Shown piece by piece: positions 44,152 through 54,789 of a DNA stretch of 64,000 nt. A model generated the notes under the pieces. The model had not been told where the DNA came from, searched no databases, and saw nothing but the letters and a program-made list of their open reading frames with translations. The stretch spans positions 173,914,501-173,978,500 of the forward strand of contig CM028131.1 in assembly GCA_016271365.2 (NCBI GenBank). Reading direction: 5' to 3'. The translations under genes were made by a program, and so were the position numbers. The DNA comes from Neoceratodus forsteri (Eukaryota; Chordata; Ceratodontiformes; Ceratodontidae). Numbering within the stretch: the first letter of the stretch is position 1; every line of letters starts with the position of its first letter.

Positions 44152-45911
44152 GATCATCATCAATTAATCAATCATTCAATCAAAGTCTTTATTTATCCAG
44201 GTGAACATCATTAGCAATGTTCATTTACAAGATGGATCTGGTTGGAACCGGGTCAAGATACAGTTCATACAAATTACTATCAGCAAAGGCAATTGCAAAA
44301 GTACATGTACAATCAACAACAAGAAAGAAAAAGAACAATATACAAAAAATATACAATAAAATGTACAACAAAAGCTGTATCAATTGACTGAGTCAGTGAC
44401 ACGGTAGGTTACAACAGATCAGAGGGCAAACGTGTATATAATGGTGGTGCAGAGATACGATGGGAGACTTAATGGCAGGAGTGCAGGGTTAGCAACTAGG
44501 AAGGGAATAGTGAGGATATGCAAAAACTACAAATCCTACCCCTGGTCAGTGAGACACAGCTAAGATGAAGAGAAGTAGAGAATTATCAGAGGCTATGGCA
44601 ATAGAGCTGAGAGGAGGAGGACACATGGGGAAGGGGTATGGTAGGTACACAAAGGGATGAGGATGTGGGGGGGAGAGAGAAGCATAGTAAGTACCCAAGA
44701 GATGAGGAGGGTCAGGAGGAGTAGGAGGATGCAGTGGTGGGAGGAGTATGGTAAGTACATAATGGGAGGAGAGGGGAAGGAAACAGGTGACCAAGATCAG
44801 ATGTACTGATACTTAGGGTGCTGGGTGCCTAGGGTTCAGAGGCTGATTATGGGCGTGGGAGACAATTACAGGGTTCCATCACAGAATAAGCATATAGTAT
44901 CTTGAGGGAATCCCGACTGAAGAGGATACACAGTTTCAATAGTTTTTATAGTTATTCTGTTAGACTGAAGGCCGAGGATATAGAGGTAGGCTAAGGATGG
45001 GGAAACAACTGCAGTGTTCTCTCACAGTTCAAGCATATAAAGTCTTAACGGAATCCAGATTGATGTGTATGCTCAGTTTCAGCAATTTTTGCAGATTATT
45101 CCACAGAGAGGGCAGCACAAAGCTCATTGCCGCTCTTCCAAAGTGGTAAGTAACCTTGTGAATGTTCAGTACGATACATGTGGAACTTCTCAGAGCATAG
45201 ATTCCTGGTGTATTGAAAGAGAGGAAGTCAATAATATATTGGGGAAGCTTTTTTGAGATGGCTATGAAGGTCCGTAGAGCCGCATTTCTGTTCCGCCTAA
45301 ACCAGAGGGAGACTCACCCTACGGCTGTGTACAGGGAACAATGATGAGTAGAAATGGTAAGACCCGTTATAAATCTAAGTGCTCTGTGATAGAGCGTATC
45401 CAATTTTGCAAGATAGGAGTTTGGGCACTGACTATATAAGAAGTCTGCATAATCCACCAGGGAAAGAAAAGCTGTTTGGACCAGGCACAGTTTAGCATGT
45501 CTATTAAGGAACTGGTTAATCCTAAAGAACAGACCCAGCCTCTGCTTTAGTTTCTTTAGCAGGTCCCCAATGTGCTCAGTGAATGAGAGATTATGGTCAA
45601 GCCACACTCCCAAGTACTTAAACTTTGTGACAAACTCCAAGTTCTCGCCAAGGATTGTGGTGATCAAGGGTAACACGCCAGCACTGGCCGGGTTCACCAC
45701 ACGACTGTAGGGCAAAGAGCAATGCTTTTGTTTTTGGTGTTTAGTAAGAGCTTTTTGTGGAGACACTGGTTCTGCAGCCAGTTGAATTCTTCCTGAAGGT
45801 CTGCACAAGAGATCTCAGGCATTGATCAACTGATGTAAAATACCATGTCGTTTGTGAACAGGTGTATATTGGCCTTATTTATGCTACCATCAATGTTATT
45901 ATTATACAATG
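44152..45911 (-). mobile_element. L2-group LINE, 3' segment
   Basis: Carries the end of the reverse transcriptase, the C-terminal domain and the 3' UTR, which finishes in ATCA/ATTCA short repeats at 44152-44192, as L2-group LINEs do. It continues the reading frame broken at 51146: the upstream piece ends LGPLLFTIYI and this one resumes NNIDGSINKANIHLF. Confidence 0.85.
45314..45909 (-). pseudogene. L2-group ORF2, C-terminal reverse transcriptase
   Basis: Reads NIHLFTNDMVFYIS at the catalytic position, so FADD has become FTND and the first catalytic Asp is lost. LQEEFNWLQNQCL and, after a frame change, VTKFKYLGVWLDHNLSFTEH, KLKQRLGLFFRINQFLNRH and LDTLYHRALRFITGL follow, the usual C-terminal block of L2/CR1-group reverse transcriptases. 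A weaker continuation towards 45060 (LCCPLCGIICKNC-like) is the Cys-containing end of the protein. The gene is dead because of stops and the altered active site. Confidence 0.85.
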
Positions 45912-46123
45912 AGGCTCAAAAAGCAAAGAAATCCCTGTATTCTGATTGGTTAGCTGGCACCCTCTAGCAGTGATAAATCATCCAGTATACCCACTGGAAA
46001 AGGTGCCAACCCACAGGTACTCGTGCCACTCTAAAAATATCACTGCCACTGGGAAATTTCTAACTAACCGCCACCATTTGCAATCGCCACTTAGCACAGC
46101 AAGTAAAAACGCAAAAATTCAAA

Positions 46124-47545
46124 ATGAATAGCTCATTTCACTTACTAAATTCGGACGAGCTAGAAAACATATTTAGCCAGCAAAAACTAGCCATCCGACT
46201 CAGAGAACTCACCTGTTCACCGGGAAATAGGCAATGAAACAGCACCGAAAGCTGTTTCAGCGGCTCCTGACTCTGCCTCAAGAATTGGTGACCCAACAGC
46301 ACCAGCATACCCATCTACCCATCAGCAGCCCCTGGACTCTGCCCACTACAACACCAGTATTATCCACAGTGATGGAAGCGTGGGACTCTGTGAGAAAAAA
46401 ATAACAACATGTCATAAGAAAGCATTGGAGGAAACACTGCAACAGTTAGAACTATCCCATAATGAAGCAAGTACCATAAAACAAACAAAATGGGTAATCA
46501 ATGTATTTTTAGACTGGCTTAAAGAAAAGACATTAGTAATAGATTTGAAAATGATCCCATTAGGCTAACTGAATGAAGTCCTATGCCAGTTCTATAGTAC
46601 AGTGAGAATTTCATCAGGAGAACAATATTGCCTAACCAGTTACGTAGGATTACGAGCAGGGATAAATAGACACATCAACGACCCACCAAATAGCAGAGCA
46701 GTAAACATAATGGTAGACTCCATTTTTAACTGTGCAAACAATGTTTTCAAAGGAGTAATAAAAGCGTACAGAAAAGCAGGAAAGGATCATGCAAAACACC
46801 ATGAGCCACTAACAGAACAAGAAATACTACATCTGAAACATTCAGAAGCCCTTTCACCAGTGACACCCATAGTCTTTTACATAAAATATGGTTCGACATT
46901 CAATTATACTTAGCAAAAAGAGGCAATGAGGGTGTCTGTGCTTTCTAAACAGATTCATTTCACATAGAAACTGCCCCAAATGGTCTTCAATTTCTCACAA
47001 AATTGTATAATGAAGGCACAAAGAATCACAAAGACTTCCAAGACCCCAAAAGACAATTGCAAAGAGGAGTCATGCTTGAGAGCTCAGGGGACCCCTTATG
47101 TCCACTCGAGAGTTTCTTAAAATACACAGTAAAACTTTCAGAAAACCCACCACCACTCTTTTGTCACCCCCAAAAACTGCTAGATGCACAATTATATACC
47201 ATAAAAACTTGGTATACAAATGAACCGCTAGGTGTAAACTACCTAGCAAAAATGTTGCCCAACATATGCAAACAAGCAGGCTTACCTAAAATCTATACCA
47301 ATCACTGTTTGAGAGCCACCACTGTCACCTTGCTTACAAATGCAGGCCTAGATTCAAGACAAATAATGGACATCACAGGCCACAAGAATGAAACCTCACT
47401 AAAAAGCTACTGGCGGCCGAACCTGCAACATCATGAGACCTGGGCTGGCATAATCTCTGGTAAAAAGAATGACACTGACAGTAAAGGCACCACAGGCAAA
47501 CAACCGAACAATACATTCAAAAACAGTACTTCTATAGGGAACCGG
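46124..47545 (+). pseudogene. DUF3504 tyrosine recombinase (Crypton-type)
   Basis: Site-specific recombinase that would move circular DNA by Arg/His/Tyr chemistry. From ATG 46124 it reads MNSSFHLLNSDELENIFSQQ and soon meets a stop. The N-terminal core-binding region follows in the next frames (TIKQTKWVINVFLDWLKEKT; ISSGEQYCLTSYVGLRAGIN; NVFKGVIKAYRKAGKDHAKH; LTEQEILHLKHSEALSPVTP). The catalytic part (47003-47545) reads YNEGTKNHKDFQDPKRQLQR, EPLGVNYLAKMLPNICKQAG, YTNHCLRATTVTLLTNAGLD, SRQIMDITGHKNETSLKSYW. HCLR supplies H-x-x-R, GHK the second His and SYW the tyrosine. At least three stops or frameshifts (near 46236, 46566 and 46911) inactivate it. The ORF is cut at 47551 by a CR1. Confidence 0.85.
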
Positions 47546-47551
47546 AGAATA

Positions 47552-48714
47552 GAAATATAGAAACATAGAATTTGATGGCAGATAAGGACCGCTTGGCCCA
47601 CCCAGTCTGCCCATTTCCCTACCTACTGGATAAGCTGCAGATCCTAGTTAACCAGCAGCCTACTTCTTCCTACCCCCACCCCCCAGAATTGCCTTATGAC
47701 TATCCCATGCATGCTTGAATTCCCCCACTGATTTTGTCTCCACAACCTCCTCCGGAAGGCCGTTCCATGCATCCACAACCCTCTCTGTGAAAAAATACTT
47801 CCTTAAATTACCTCTGAGCCGCCCCCCCTCTATCTTCAAATTGTGCCCTCTTGTTCTTGCACACCTCTTTTTTTGAAAGATGCTACCCTCTTGGACTTTG
47901 TTGATTTCCTTGAGGTACTTGAAAGTTTCTATCATGTCCCCCCTCTCCCTCCTTTCCTCGAGGCTATACATATTAAGCTCCTTAAGTCTCTCTTCATACG
48001 ACTTCCGGTGCTGACCCTGCAACATTTTAGTTGCCCTCCTCTGGACAGCTTCCATCTTGTCTATGTCTTTGCGGAGATTGGGTCTCCAGAACTGCACACA
48101 GTACTCCAGATGGGGTCTCACCAGCTGTCTGTACAGAGGGATAATAACTTCCTGTTTTCTACTGGTGATGCCTCTCCCTCATGCATCCCAGTATCCCCCA
48201 ACCCTCCTTGCTGCCCTCTCACATTGCTTGCCCATCTTTAGGTCATCTGATATGACTACCCCAGGTCCTTTCCATTCTTGTTGTTATTATCTCACCCCCA
48301 TTGTGACTCTTCCCTGGGTTTTGTTTCCCAGGTGCATTACCTTGCACTTCTTAGCATTTAATTTAAGCTGCCATACATTTGACCATTCCTCTAACCTTGC
48401 CAAGTCCCTTCTCATCCTTTCCACCCCACCCTGTGCATCAACTCTGTTGCAGATCTTAGTGTCATCTGCAAAGAGACATACTTTTCCTTCCAGTCCTTCT
48501 GCAATGTAAGCTTATAAAGACATTGAAGAGGACCGAGTCCTAATACTGAACCCTGCGGTACCCCACTAGTAACCCTCCTTTCTTCTGAGTGGACTCCATT
48601 TACTATAACTCTCTGTATCCTATTCTCCAGCCAATTCTTTACCCAGGCTGTCATCTTGGGACCCACTTCCAGGCTGGCTAACTTATATATTAATCTTTTG
48701 TGTGGTACTGAATA
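47552..48714 (-). mobile_element. CR1-type LINE inserted in the recombinase gene
   Basis: The minus strand encodes CR1 ORF2 from the last third of reverse transcriptase onward: VPHKRLIYKLASLEVG, VTSGVPQGSVLGLGPLQ, then LEYCVQFWRPNLRKDID and ARTRGHNLKIEGGRLRG in a 153-aa open frame (48121-47660). The 3' UTR has ATAGAAACATAGAATTTGAT. AGAATA flanks both sides (47546-47551 and 48715-48720), giving a 6-bp target duplication. Confidence 0.92.
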
Positions 48715-49121
48715 AGAATAAGCCATCCACAAGTACAGCCTATTACACCGTAACTGAATTACCACACAACCCAACTGAAACATACCCAGAGCCTCCAAGA
48801 AAGAAAAAAATCTCAAATGCTAAAATCCCTGTCCTTCAAAATCAGCAATCAATCAAACATCTATCAGCATCCCAGGCTGCCATAATGCAAGAAATGCTGC
48901 TCGACGAACACACTCAGCAGAAAACCGAAGAAGAGCTGCCAACTAACCCAAAAGCTCAGCAGGCCGAGAACGTCGAAACTGCAACATGCACAACAAAAAT
49001 GGCAAGCAATCAAGCCTATGTACCGAACATCCCAGGATTGCAAATGTTGCCTAAATTTTCTCACTTAGTGAATTATGGTAACATAAATTTCAACTTTGGA
49101 ACAACTGAAAACCAGAAGTGA
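48715..49121 (+). pseudogene. Recombinase C-terminal region, downstream of the CR1
   Basis: After removal of the CR1 and one target copy, the recombinase frame continues only a short way before a stop, while a shifted frame stays open to 49121. That frame reads NKPSTSTAYYTVTELPHNPT, EPPRKKKISNAKIP and NVETATCTTKMASNQ and ends in an Asn/Phe-rich stretch. It is the likely C-terminal tail of the same protein (basic, low complexity) after a 1-bp indel. The poly-T run at 49181-49188 may mark the element's 3' UTR. Confidence 0.55.
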
Positions 49122-49189
49122 ACAAGATAAGCACCATAACTTTCACATAAAACTCTTCCACATCCAATAAAACTAAAGTTGTTTTTTTT

Positions 49190-50987
49190 GGGTCTGGTAT
49201 GATTGACCGACTGCTACTACTTCGGCACTTTTCCTACCCCCATTTTCCCGATTTGCGGTTGCCCAACTCGGTATGTTTACCCAGTGTTGTTTTCCCGACA
49301 GACACTTTAGCTTCTGCACTCGCACAAGATGGAGCCCATAGGAAGAAACGACAGGAACGCCACCATTGAATGGAGGGCCTGAAGCTGTATCCCTTTTTTT
49401 TAATTAAGGTTGTGCATCTGACAGTTCATTATAGCAAGCTCACAAAATTGTTGGTGTGATTCTTGCATTTCTTTGGTTCTAAAGAAGTTCAATACCTCTC
49501 AACTAATGTACCTGAGATCAACATCTGTATTTTGAGAGAACTTAACAAATACTAGTCTGCCAGCTGTTTGGGTGTGAGGCTGACTAATGAAAGACTGGAG
49601 TCCCTTTGTGTTTTTATTCTAAACCAGTGGAACATGTATCCTCATATTTGTTTGAAATTAAAGTTGTGTGTATTTCTCAATACATATAGTACATGCTCAT
49701 ACAGACATCCTTATGCAATTTGTTTTATTAGGGCTGTATTTCTCAATGTAAACCAGCTTGTGTTGACATATTTATATGATAGTTTTTTTTTTTAAGGCTG
49801 TGCATATTTCTCGAAGAATACATGCTTGTGCAGACATCCTTATGTAATGTTTTTTAAGTAGTAGTAGTAGTAGGTGTAAATAGATTTATTCATAAAATGA
49901 GACACAGGCTAACCCAGAGTTACGCTGTGAAAAGCACCACCCACACCCTTCTGATGTGCAAGCGGGTGTCCAGAATGGCGATAGATTTATTCATAAAATG
50001 AGACACAGGCTAACCCAGAGTTACGCTGTGAAAAGCACCACCCACACCCTTCCGATGTGCAAATGGGTGTCCAGAATGGCTGAAACGCCACCTTGGAGGC
50101 TGAAAAAGCTGAAATGCACAGTCCCAGTTAACCGAGTGAAGCAGGATGCAAGCCTCTTAAGGCTCCCAAGCGAGAACTCTATGCCCTGAGTCCTAAACCC
50201 GAATCAGAGGATAACAAACACCCCAGCTAGAGGCATTACCTCCCCAGGGAGATCTTGTCAGCAAAGTGCATTGCGGGATTTTAATTGCCGGTAAAATGAA
50301 CCTGACAGTAAACAGGTGCAGGGTGACTTTCTGTCAGGCAAATGGATGTTGGGAAACTGTGGCAAATGGATGTTGGGAAACCGTACGGATCCCGTGTTTT
50401 TCCCCTTCAATTCACGATTAGGCAAAATGACAGAAAACAAATGATGAAATAAATAAAGAAAGTATAATCCAACCTCAGGAAAATCAGAAGATGCACTCTT
50501 CATGAAGAACCCTCCATATCTCACCAGCACAACTCAAGCACCGAATCCCAAAAGCATGACCATGTGACCCACTGTTCACATCGAGCAGAGCCTCAGAAAC
50601 TAGTCGCAACCTAACCTCTTGAAGAGACAATACTGAAACACAGCAAGGGACTGCAACAGTTCAACACCTAAAAAGGAAAAAGAAAAAGGCTAAACGTTAA
50701 TCATTTTAGACGTTTTCTTAACAGTTTATAACAGATATAAAAATGTAACTACAGTACATAAGCAAAACATTACTTCATATCAGTTTATTTCCTAAATGTT
50801 ATTCAATAAAAAAAATATTTATTTTCACAAATAAAACGTTATCAAGCTAAAGCATTGTCTTCCTCTATATATCTAAATGCTAACAAGGAACTATTTTTTC
50901 TCAGCGTAAGAACATATACATGGTTTTAACAACATTATTGAAAAAAAATAAAATGAAACTGCAAAACATATTAAAAAAAATTTGCTA
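49190..50987. other. No gene recognised, except a local duplication
   Basis: AT-rich and without domains. GTA triplets occur at 49858-49872. CAAATGGATGTTGGGAAAC is duplicated side by side at 50338-50381. This may be the 3' half of the recombinase element or separate insertions; nothing here decides. Confidence 0.35.
49881..50082. repeat. Recent 101-bp tandem duplication
   Basis: Two head-to-tail copies start at 49881 and 49982 with TAGATTTATTCATAAAATGA. They differ at only a few positions (for example CTTCTGATG against CTTCCGATG). It is the least diverged repeat in the window. Confidence 0.95.
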
Positions 50988-51000
50988 ACATTGTATAATA

Positions 51001-51145
51001 GCAATATACCCCTCCAGGGAGTGGGTATATTGGTGGATTTACCATGCTGGGTGTGGTTAAGTCACTCGTCCTGCGGCCACGTGACTGAACAACACCAGGC
51101 GTGGTAAATCCACCAGTATACCCACTCCCTGTCAGGGTATATTGC
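51001..51145. mobile_element. Foldback MITE, 145 bp
   Basis: Nearly the whole element is palindromic. GCAATATACCC at 51001 mirrors GGGTATATTGC ending 51145, GGGAGTGGGTATATTGGTGG mirrors CCACCAGTATACCCACTCCC, and the centre holds GCGGCCACGTGAC next to AGTCACTCGTCCTGC. The plus right flank is TTAAATATAG, the resumed L2 LINE. The left flank is not the LINE but the tyrosine-recombinase segment. A related stretch (TAAATCATCCAGTATACCCA) lies at 45972-45991 at the other end of the insertion. Confidence 0.85.
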
Positions 51146-52376
51146 TTAAATATAGATAGTAAACAGTAGGGGGCCAAGTATTGAATCCTGCGGCACACCC
51201 CTTTGAAGTGGTTTGAGCGGGGAGAACTCACCCTCTGCCTTGACCTGTTGAAGCTGTCCTGTAAGGTAATTGGTGAACCAGCCAGATTGCATTGGGTTTA
51301 ATAGATTAATGGATTCTAGATGATTCCTTAGCTGATTGCTCACTATTTTTTTCTAAGAGTTTAGACAAGATTGGAAGGAGAAAGATCGGTCTGTAATTGT
51401 TAAGATTGCAAGGATCTCCTGTTTTGAACAAGGGAATAACATGGGAAATTTTCCATAGCAGAGGGAAAGTTCCTTGGGACAGGGATAAGTTGAAATGGTG
51501 GGTAATTGGCACCACTAATACATGGTAGGAAATGTTAAGGAAATAGGGATCAAGGGAGTCAGCACCAGCGCTTTTCTTAGAGTTCAACTGCGACAAAAGA
51601 TCTTCAACCTCTTTCAGAGATGCAGGTTGGAAGGAGAAGCCAGGGATGTGGGCCAGAGAGTCATTAATTTGTAGATCAAGTTGAGAATGTAGCAAACATG
51701 CAGGAGAGTTGTCGAAAGCAATTCCTGCAATAGCAAAATGGTTGTTAAAGGAGTCCAGGATTCCCGTTCTATCACAAACGGTTTCGCTCCCAGAGTTAAT
51801 TTTTGTAGGCAGGGAATTGCCAGACATGTGCTCAGTGATTTCCTTGATAGTCTTCCAAAATTTGAAAGAGCACATGGCCACGGAATCCAGTTCACAATGA
51901 TAGAATGCAGCCTTCGCTTCCCTGACCATTTTTGTGTATGAGTTCCGTGCCTTCCTGAACTGGCAGCAGTCCACGTCAATCTTGGTTCTTCACACTATTT
52001 TCCAAACCTTATCTCTTATTAGCATTGCAGCCTTCAGTTCCACAGAGAACCATCGGCAGGCTTTATTTCTCACCCAAATTTTTACCAAGGGGGCATACTT
52101 GTTTAGTGCCCCAGTCAATATTTCATAGAAGATGTCATATGCCATATTTACCGAGTTTGCCAAGTAAAAGTCCTGCCAGTACAAGGAATGTTTCAGCTCA
52201 TTGATATTTACGTGCAGATCAAAGTTACGTCAATACCTCTTCGTGGAAAATTTGGCTGCAGGCACTGTGTTATATAGTGATCTGATGCCAGCAATGAAAC
52301 AATGATCACTAACATCAGAAGAAAAAAGGTGCCAGCATGGGAGAATAGATGGGGCTTATTAACTAATATAACATCT
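51146..52376 (-). mobile_element. L2-group LINE, middle segment
   Basis: Second of three pieces of one minus-strand LINE. It carries the end of the endonuclease and the first half of reverse transcriptase. Upstream it continues directly from the 58.6-kb piece: ...CTLLD there and VILVNKPHLFSHAG here. Confidence 0.88.
51146..52376 (-). pseudogene. L2-group ORF2: endonuclease end and reverse transcriptase
   Basis: Reads VILVNKPHLFSHAG, SSDVSDHCFIAGIR (the SDH of the endonuclease), NELKHSLYWQDFYLANS, ARNSYTKMVREAKAAFYH, VEDLLSQLNSKKSAGADSLD, WKISHVIPLFKTGDPCNLNN, YRPIFLLPILSKLLEK, then in another frame GWFTNYLTGQLQQVKAEGE and LQRGVPQDSILGPLLFTIYI. The order matches reverse transcriptase blocks 1 to 4. 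The glutamine-glycine of GVPQG is changed to GVPQD. Stops and frame changes (near 51990, 52160-52230 and 51320) inactivate it. Confidence 0.85.
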
Positions 52377-52578
52377 GTTATTTATTTTATTTATTAATTT
52401 ATTTAGTTTTTGTTGACCGGGTAAGTGCACTAAACAAATCCTGCTTATTTTCAGGCACGACCCAGGGGAAGGGGATACAGATGAATGCCAACTGACCTTG
52501 AACCAGATTAAGCTGTTGGTGGTATTTTTTAGTGAATGAGGGAAATTTGGCCAGGACACCGGGGAAATTCCCCTACTC
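52377..52578 (-). repeat. tRNA-derived SINE, 3' half
   Basis: On the minus strand this part reads GAGTAGGGGAATTTCCCCGG, GTGTCCTGGCCAAATTTCCC and ends in an AT-rich tail made of AAATA words. It is separated from its 5' half (58366-58628) by the Tx1 LINE. CCCTACTC at 52571-52578 is the duplicated target. Confidence 0.8.
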
Positions 52579-52819
52579 GATGGCTGTCAGAACGGGGAGC
52601 TGCTAGTGTCTGTCTGCAGAATGGCAGACAGTGTTCAGCTTCCAATGGAGGAGGATGTTGTACTTTCTGATGACGTGATACTGGCTGAAACTACTCACCA
52701 GGATTTGCATATTTTGAGTGAACCCTTGGAGCTTGCAGGAGAGCTGCATGGGGATAACCATGCGGCAGGAGCTTTAAAGACTGTGTTGATTTTGGGACCT
52801 ACTCCTGAGGATATGTCTG

Positions 52820-53235
52820 TTTCAGTGACCCAAGTTGGATTTTGGGAGGATTCCTGAGCTTCTGGTGAGATTATTCCTGTAATTTCTCCTGTTTTTAGAC
52901 CTGCAGAAGATGTCTGTTAAATACTGAAAGAACTGTCAACACCTATGCTGAATCAGCCGGCCGCCACTTCTCGCATTGGAATGAGGAAGCACAGAGAGCT
53001 TGATGCGGCGTTCCTTGCACCTGCTGATTCTGCTTCAGTGCCCCAAGTTGGACTTTTGGGAGTATCCCGAGTCTCTGATGGTGTTCTCCCTGCAGTCTCT
53101 CCTGTCTCTTGACCTACTGTAGACGCCTGCCACTTACAGAAAGATCGACTCACGATGAATCGGCTGACCGCCGCTTCTCGCATTGGAACGCGGAAGCACA
53201 GAGAGCCTGATGTGGCGTTCCCTGCCACTGACTGG
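52820..53235 (+). repeat. Tandem duplication in the Tx1 5' region, about 206-bp unit
   Basis: CAAGTTGGATTTTGGGAGGA (52830) recurs as CAAGTTGGACTTTTGGGAGT (about 53044), and CGCCACTTCTCGCATTGGAA (about 52962) as CGCCGCTTCTCGCATTGGAA (about 53168). It could be a promoter repeat or part of the ORF1 N-terminus; short frames are open across it (52606-52857, 53155-53415). Confidence 0.75.
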
Positions 53236-53535
53236 AGTAAGGAGACTGCTCTTCCGGAGGCTGGATGGGTGCAGCAGGATGGCCACTGGATTCCGGACTT
53301 GAATTGGGTCACTTTTTCGCAAGAGCCGGTTATCGATACAGAGGCATCAGTATTACAGGACACTGCAAAGACGGATTCAGGACGTGATTCCTACACTCAA
53401 CCTACAAAAGAGTGAACGTATTTTCCAGGTACAGAGGATGGAGGGTCCAGGGGTGGGCAGGAACATCATCATACTTCCCCCCTCCCTCCCCTCGAAGAGA
53501 TCGTTACAAGACTAGTAAGCGATTTTCTGATCTTT

Positions 53536-54461
53536 TTTCCAACAATAGACTTGAGCAAGCCTCTAGATGAAATACTGTGCATTTGCGTTACCGTGGGGGT
53601 CTTGCAGAACACCCAGATAGATTTTATGTGGCAAAGAGGCTCCTAAAAAATTATATGACTTTTCAAGCCTCTGACATTTACTCCCTCATTAATGTTAGGG
53701 GTGAGGACACTTTTGACATTAGTTTCCGGACTTTCGCTGGCCTAGATAAATTCTGGATGAAATATGAGTCCCTTAAAAGCACACCGCGTTGGACTCCATT
53801 TTGGGCTATACCCCTTACTAAGCCTCTTTTCAAAACTGTGATCATCATGTTTAGAAACGAGGGAGTTAATGTGAGGGATATTCTCTTTTGGTTGGAGGGT
53901 AAATGTACTGTTTTGGGCCCTCCTGAACCCATTATTGATACAGAAGGAATTTGGACAGGGAACTGGAGGTTTAAAACTAAATTGCATACAGTGGGGGATA
54001 CGGTCCAACACATTCCGAATAGTTTTTTTGGGGGGAAAGACAGGGGGGTATGTTTTTACGCAGGCCAACCGAAAGCCTGCTACAAGTGCTGCAGTACAAG
54101 ACACATCAGTAGTGCCTGCGATAAAGTTAAGTGTGCTTTACATGGTTATTTAGACCATGATAGTGGAACATGCCGCAACGTTTTTCATTGCAATCTTTGT
54201 GATGAGCAGGGGCATGCCTATCATCACTGTCCTTGGGCTGGACAGAATAAACCTGGAGGCCTAGATAAAGAAACTTTAATTTCCCAGGCCCAAGATAGAT
54301 TTCGGCCTCGCTCTGATGATGGAGATAGACCTCCCAAAGCCGAACCTCCCCTGCTGCAGACACTACTGCTGCTTCAGAACCTCATACTACCCCTGAGCCA
54401 CAGGATTTTGAGCCATCCCATCCTGAAAGGGATATTGCCCCGCAAACTGAGGCACTTGTAG
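53536..54461 (+). pseudogene. Tx1-type ORF1 (gag-like, zinc knuckles)
   Basis: RNA-binding protein of the retrotransposon particle. A 294-aa frame (ATG at 53577) reads EHPDRFYVAKRLLKNYM, IYSLINVRGEDTFDISFRTF and FWMKYESLKSTPRWTPFWAI (RNA-recognition-like part). Then come GQPKACYKCCSTRHISSACD (C-x2-C-x4-H-x4-C knuckle), KVKCALHGYLDHDSGTC and FHCNLCDEQGHAYHHCPWAG, so two or three knuckles. After 54461 the frame changes into an acidic tail. The real start is probably further upstream in the damaged 5' region; the 53577 methionine is simply the first in this frame. Confidence 0.75.
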
Positions 54462-54789
54462 GGGCTAAACTGCCTGCTGCTTCCTCCATGCCCCCCCGTT
54501 ACTGAATTCCAGATACCTCCTCCCCAGCGTGTCACCAGGTCCCATATTAAAAAATTATTGCAACCACTCGAAGTTCCGTTAAAAAATGCTTTCCAGGTTT
54601 TACATGATCCAGAGGGAGACTCAGAATCTGATGTTTCTGTTAGGTCTGAGGCTACCTCTGAAATGGATTACGATGGTGAGGAGGGATTAGCACCTGCAGG
54701 TGTAAGGGAAAAAAACTGATCAAAAAGAAAAAAGAAAGGCCTTAAAAAACTTCAATCCTGGCTTCACTGAAACTAGTTTCAATTAATAC

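Larger units (their letters stand above)
45912..51000 (+). mobile_element. Tyrosine-recombinase (Crypton-type, DUF3504) element
   Basis: Inserted, together with the foldback at 51001-51145, into the reverse transcriptase of the L2-group LINE. The interrupted host reads continuously across the gap, which dates the insertion after the LINE. The plus-strand gene belongs to the DUF3504 tyrosine-recombinase family, the Crypton-derived family that includes vertebrate KIAA1958-like proteins. TATTATACAATG near 45905-45916 is repeated in inverted form at 50988-51000 (CATTGTATAATA), a possible end pair. Cryptons usually lack inverted repeats, so the borders are uncertain. A CR1 lies inside. Confidence 0.65.
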
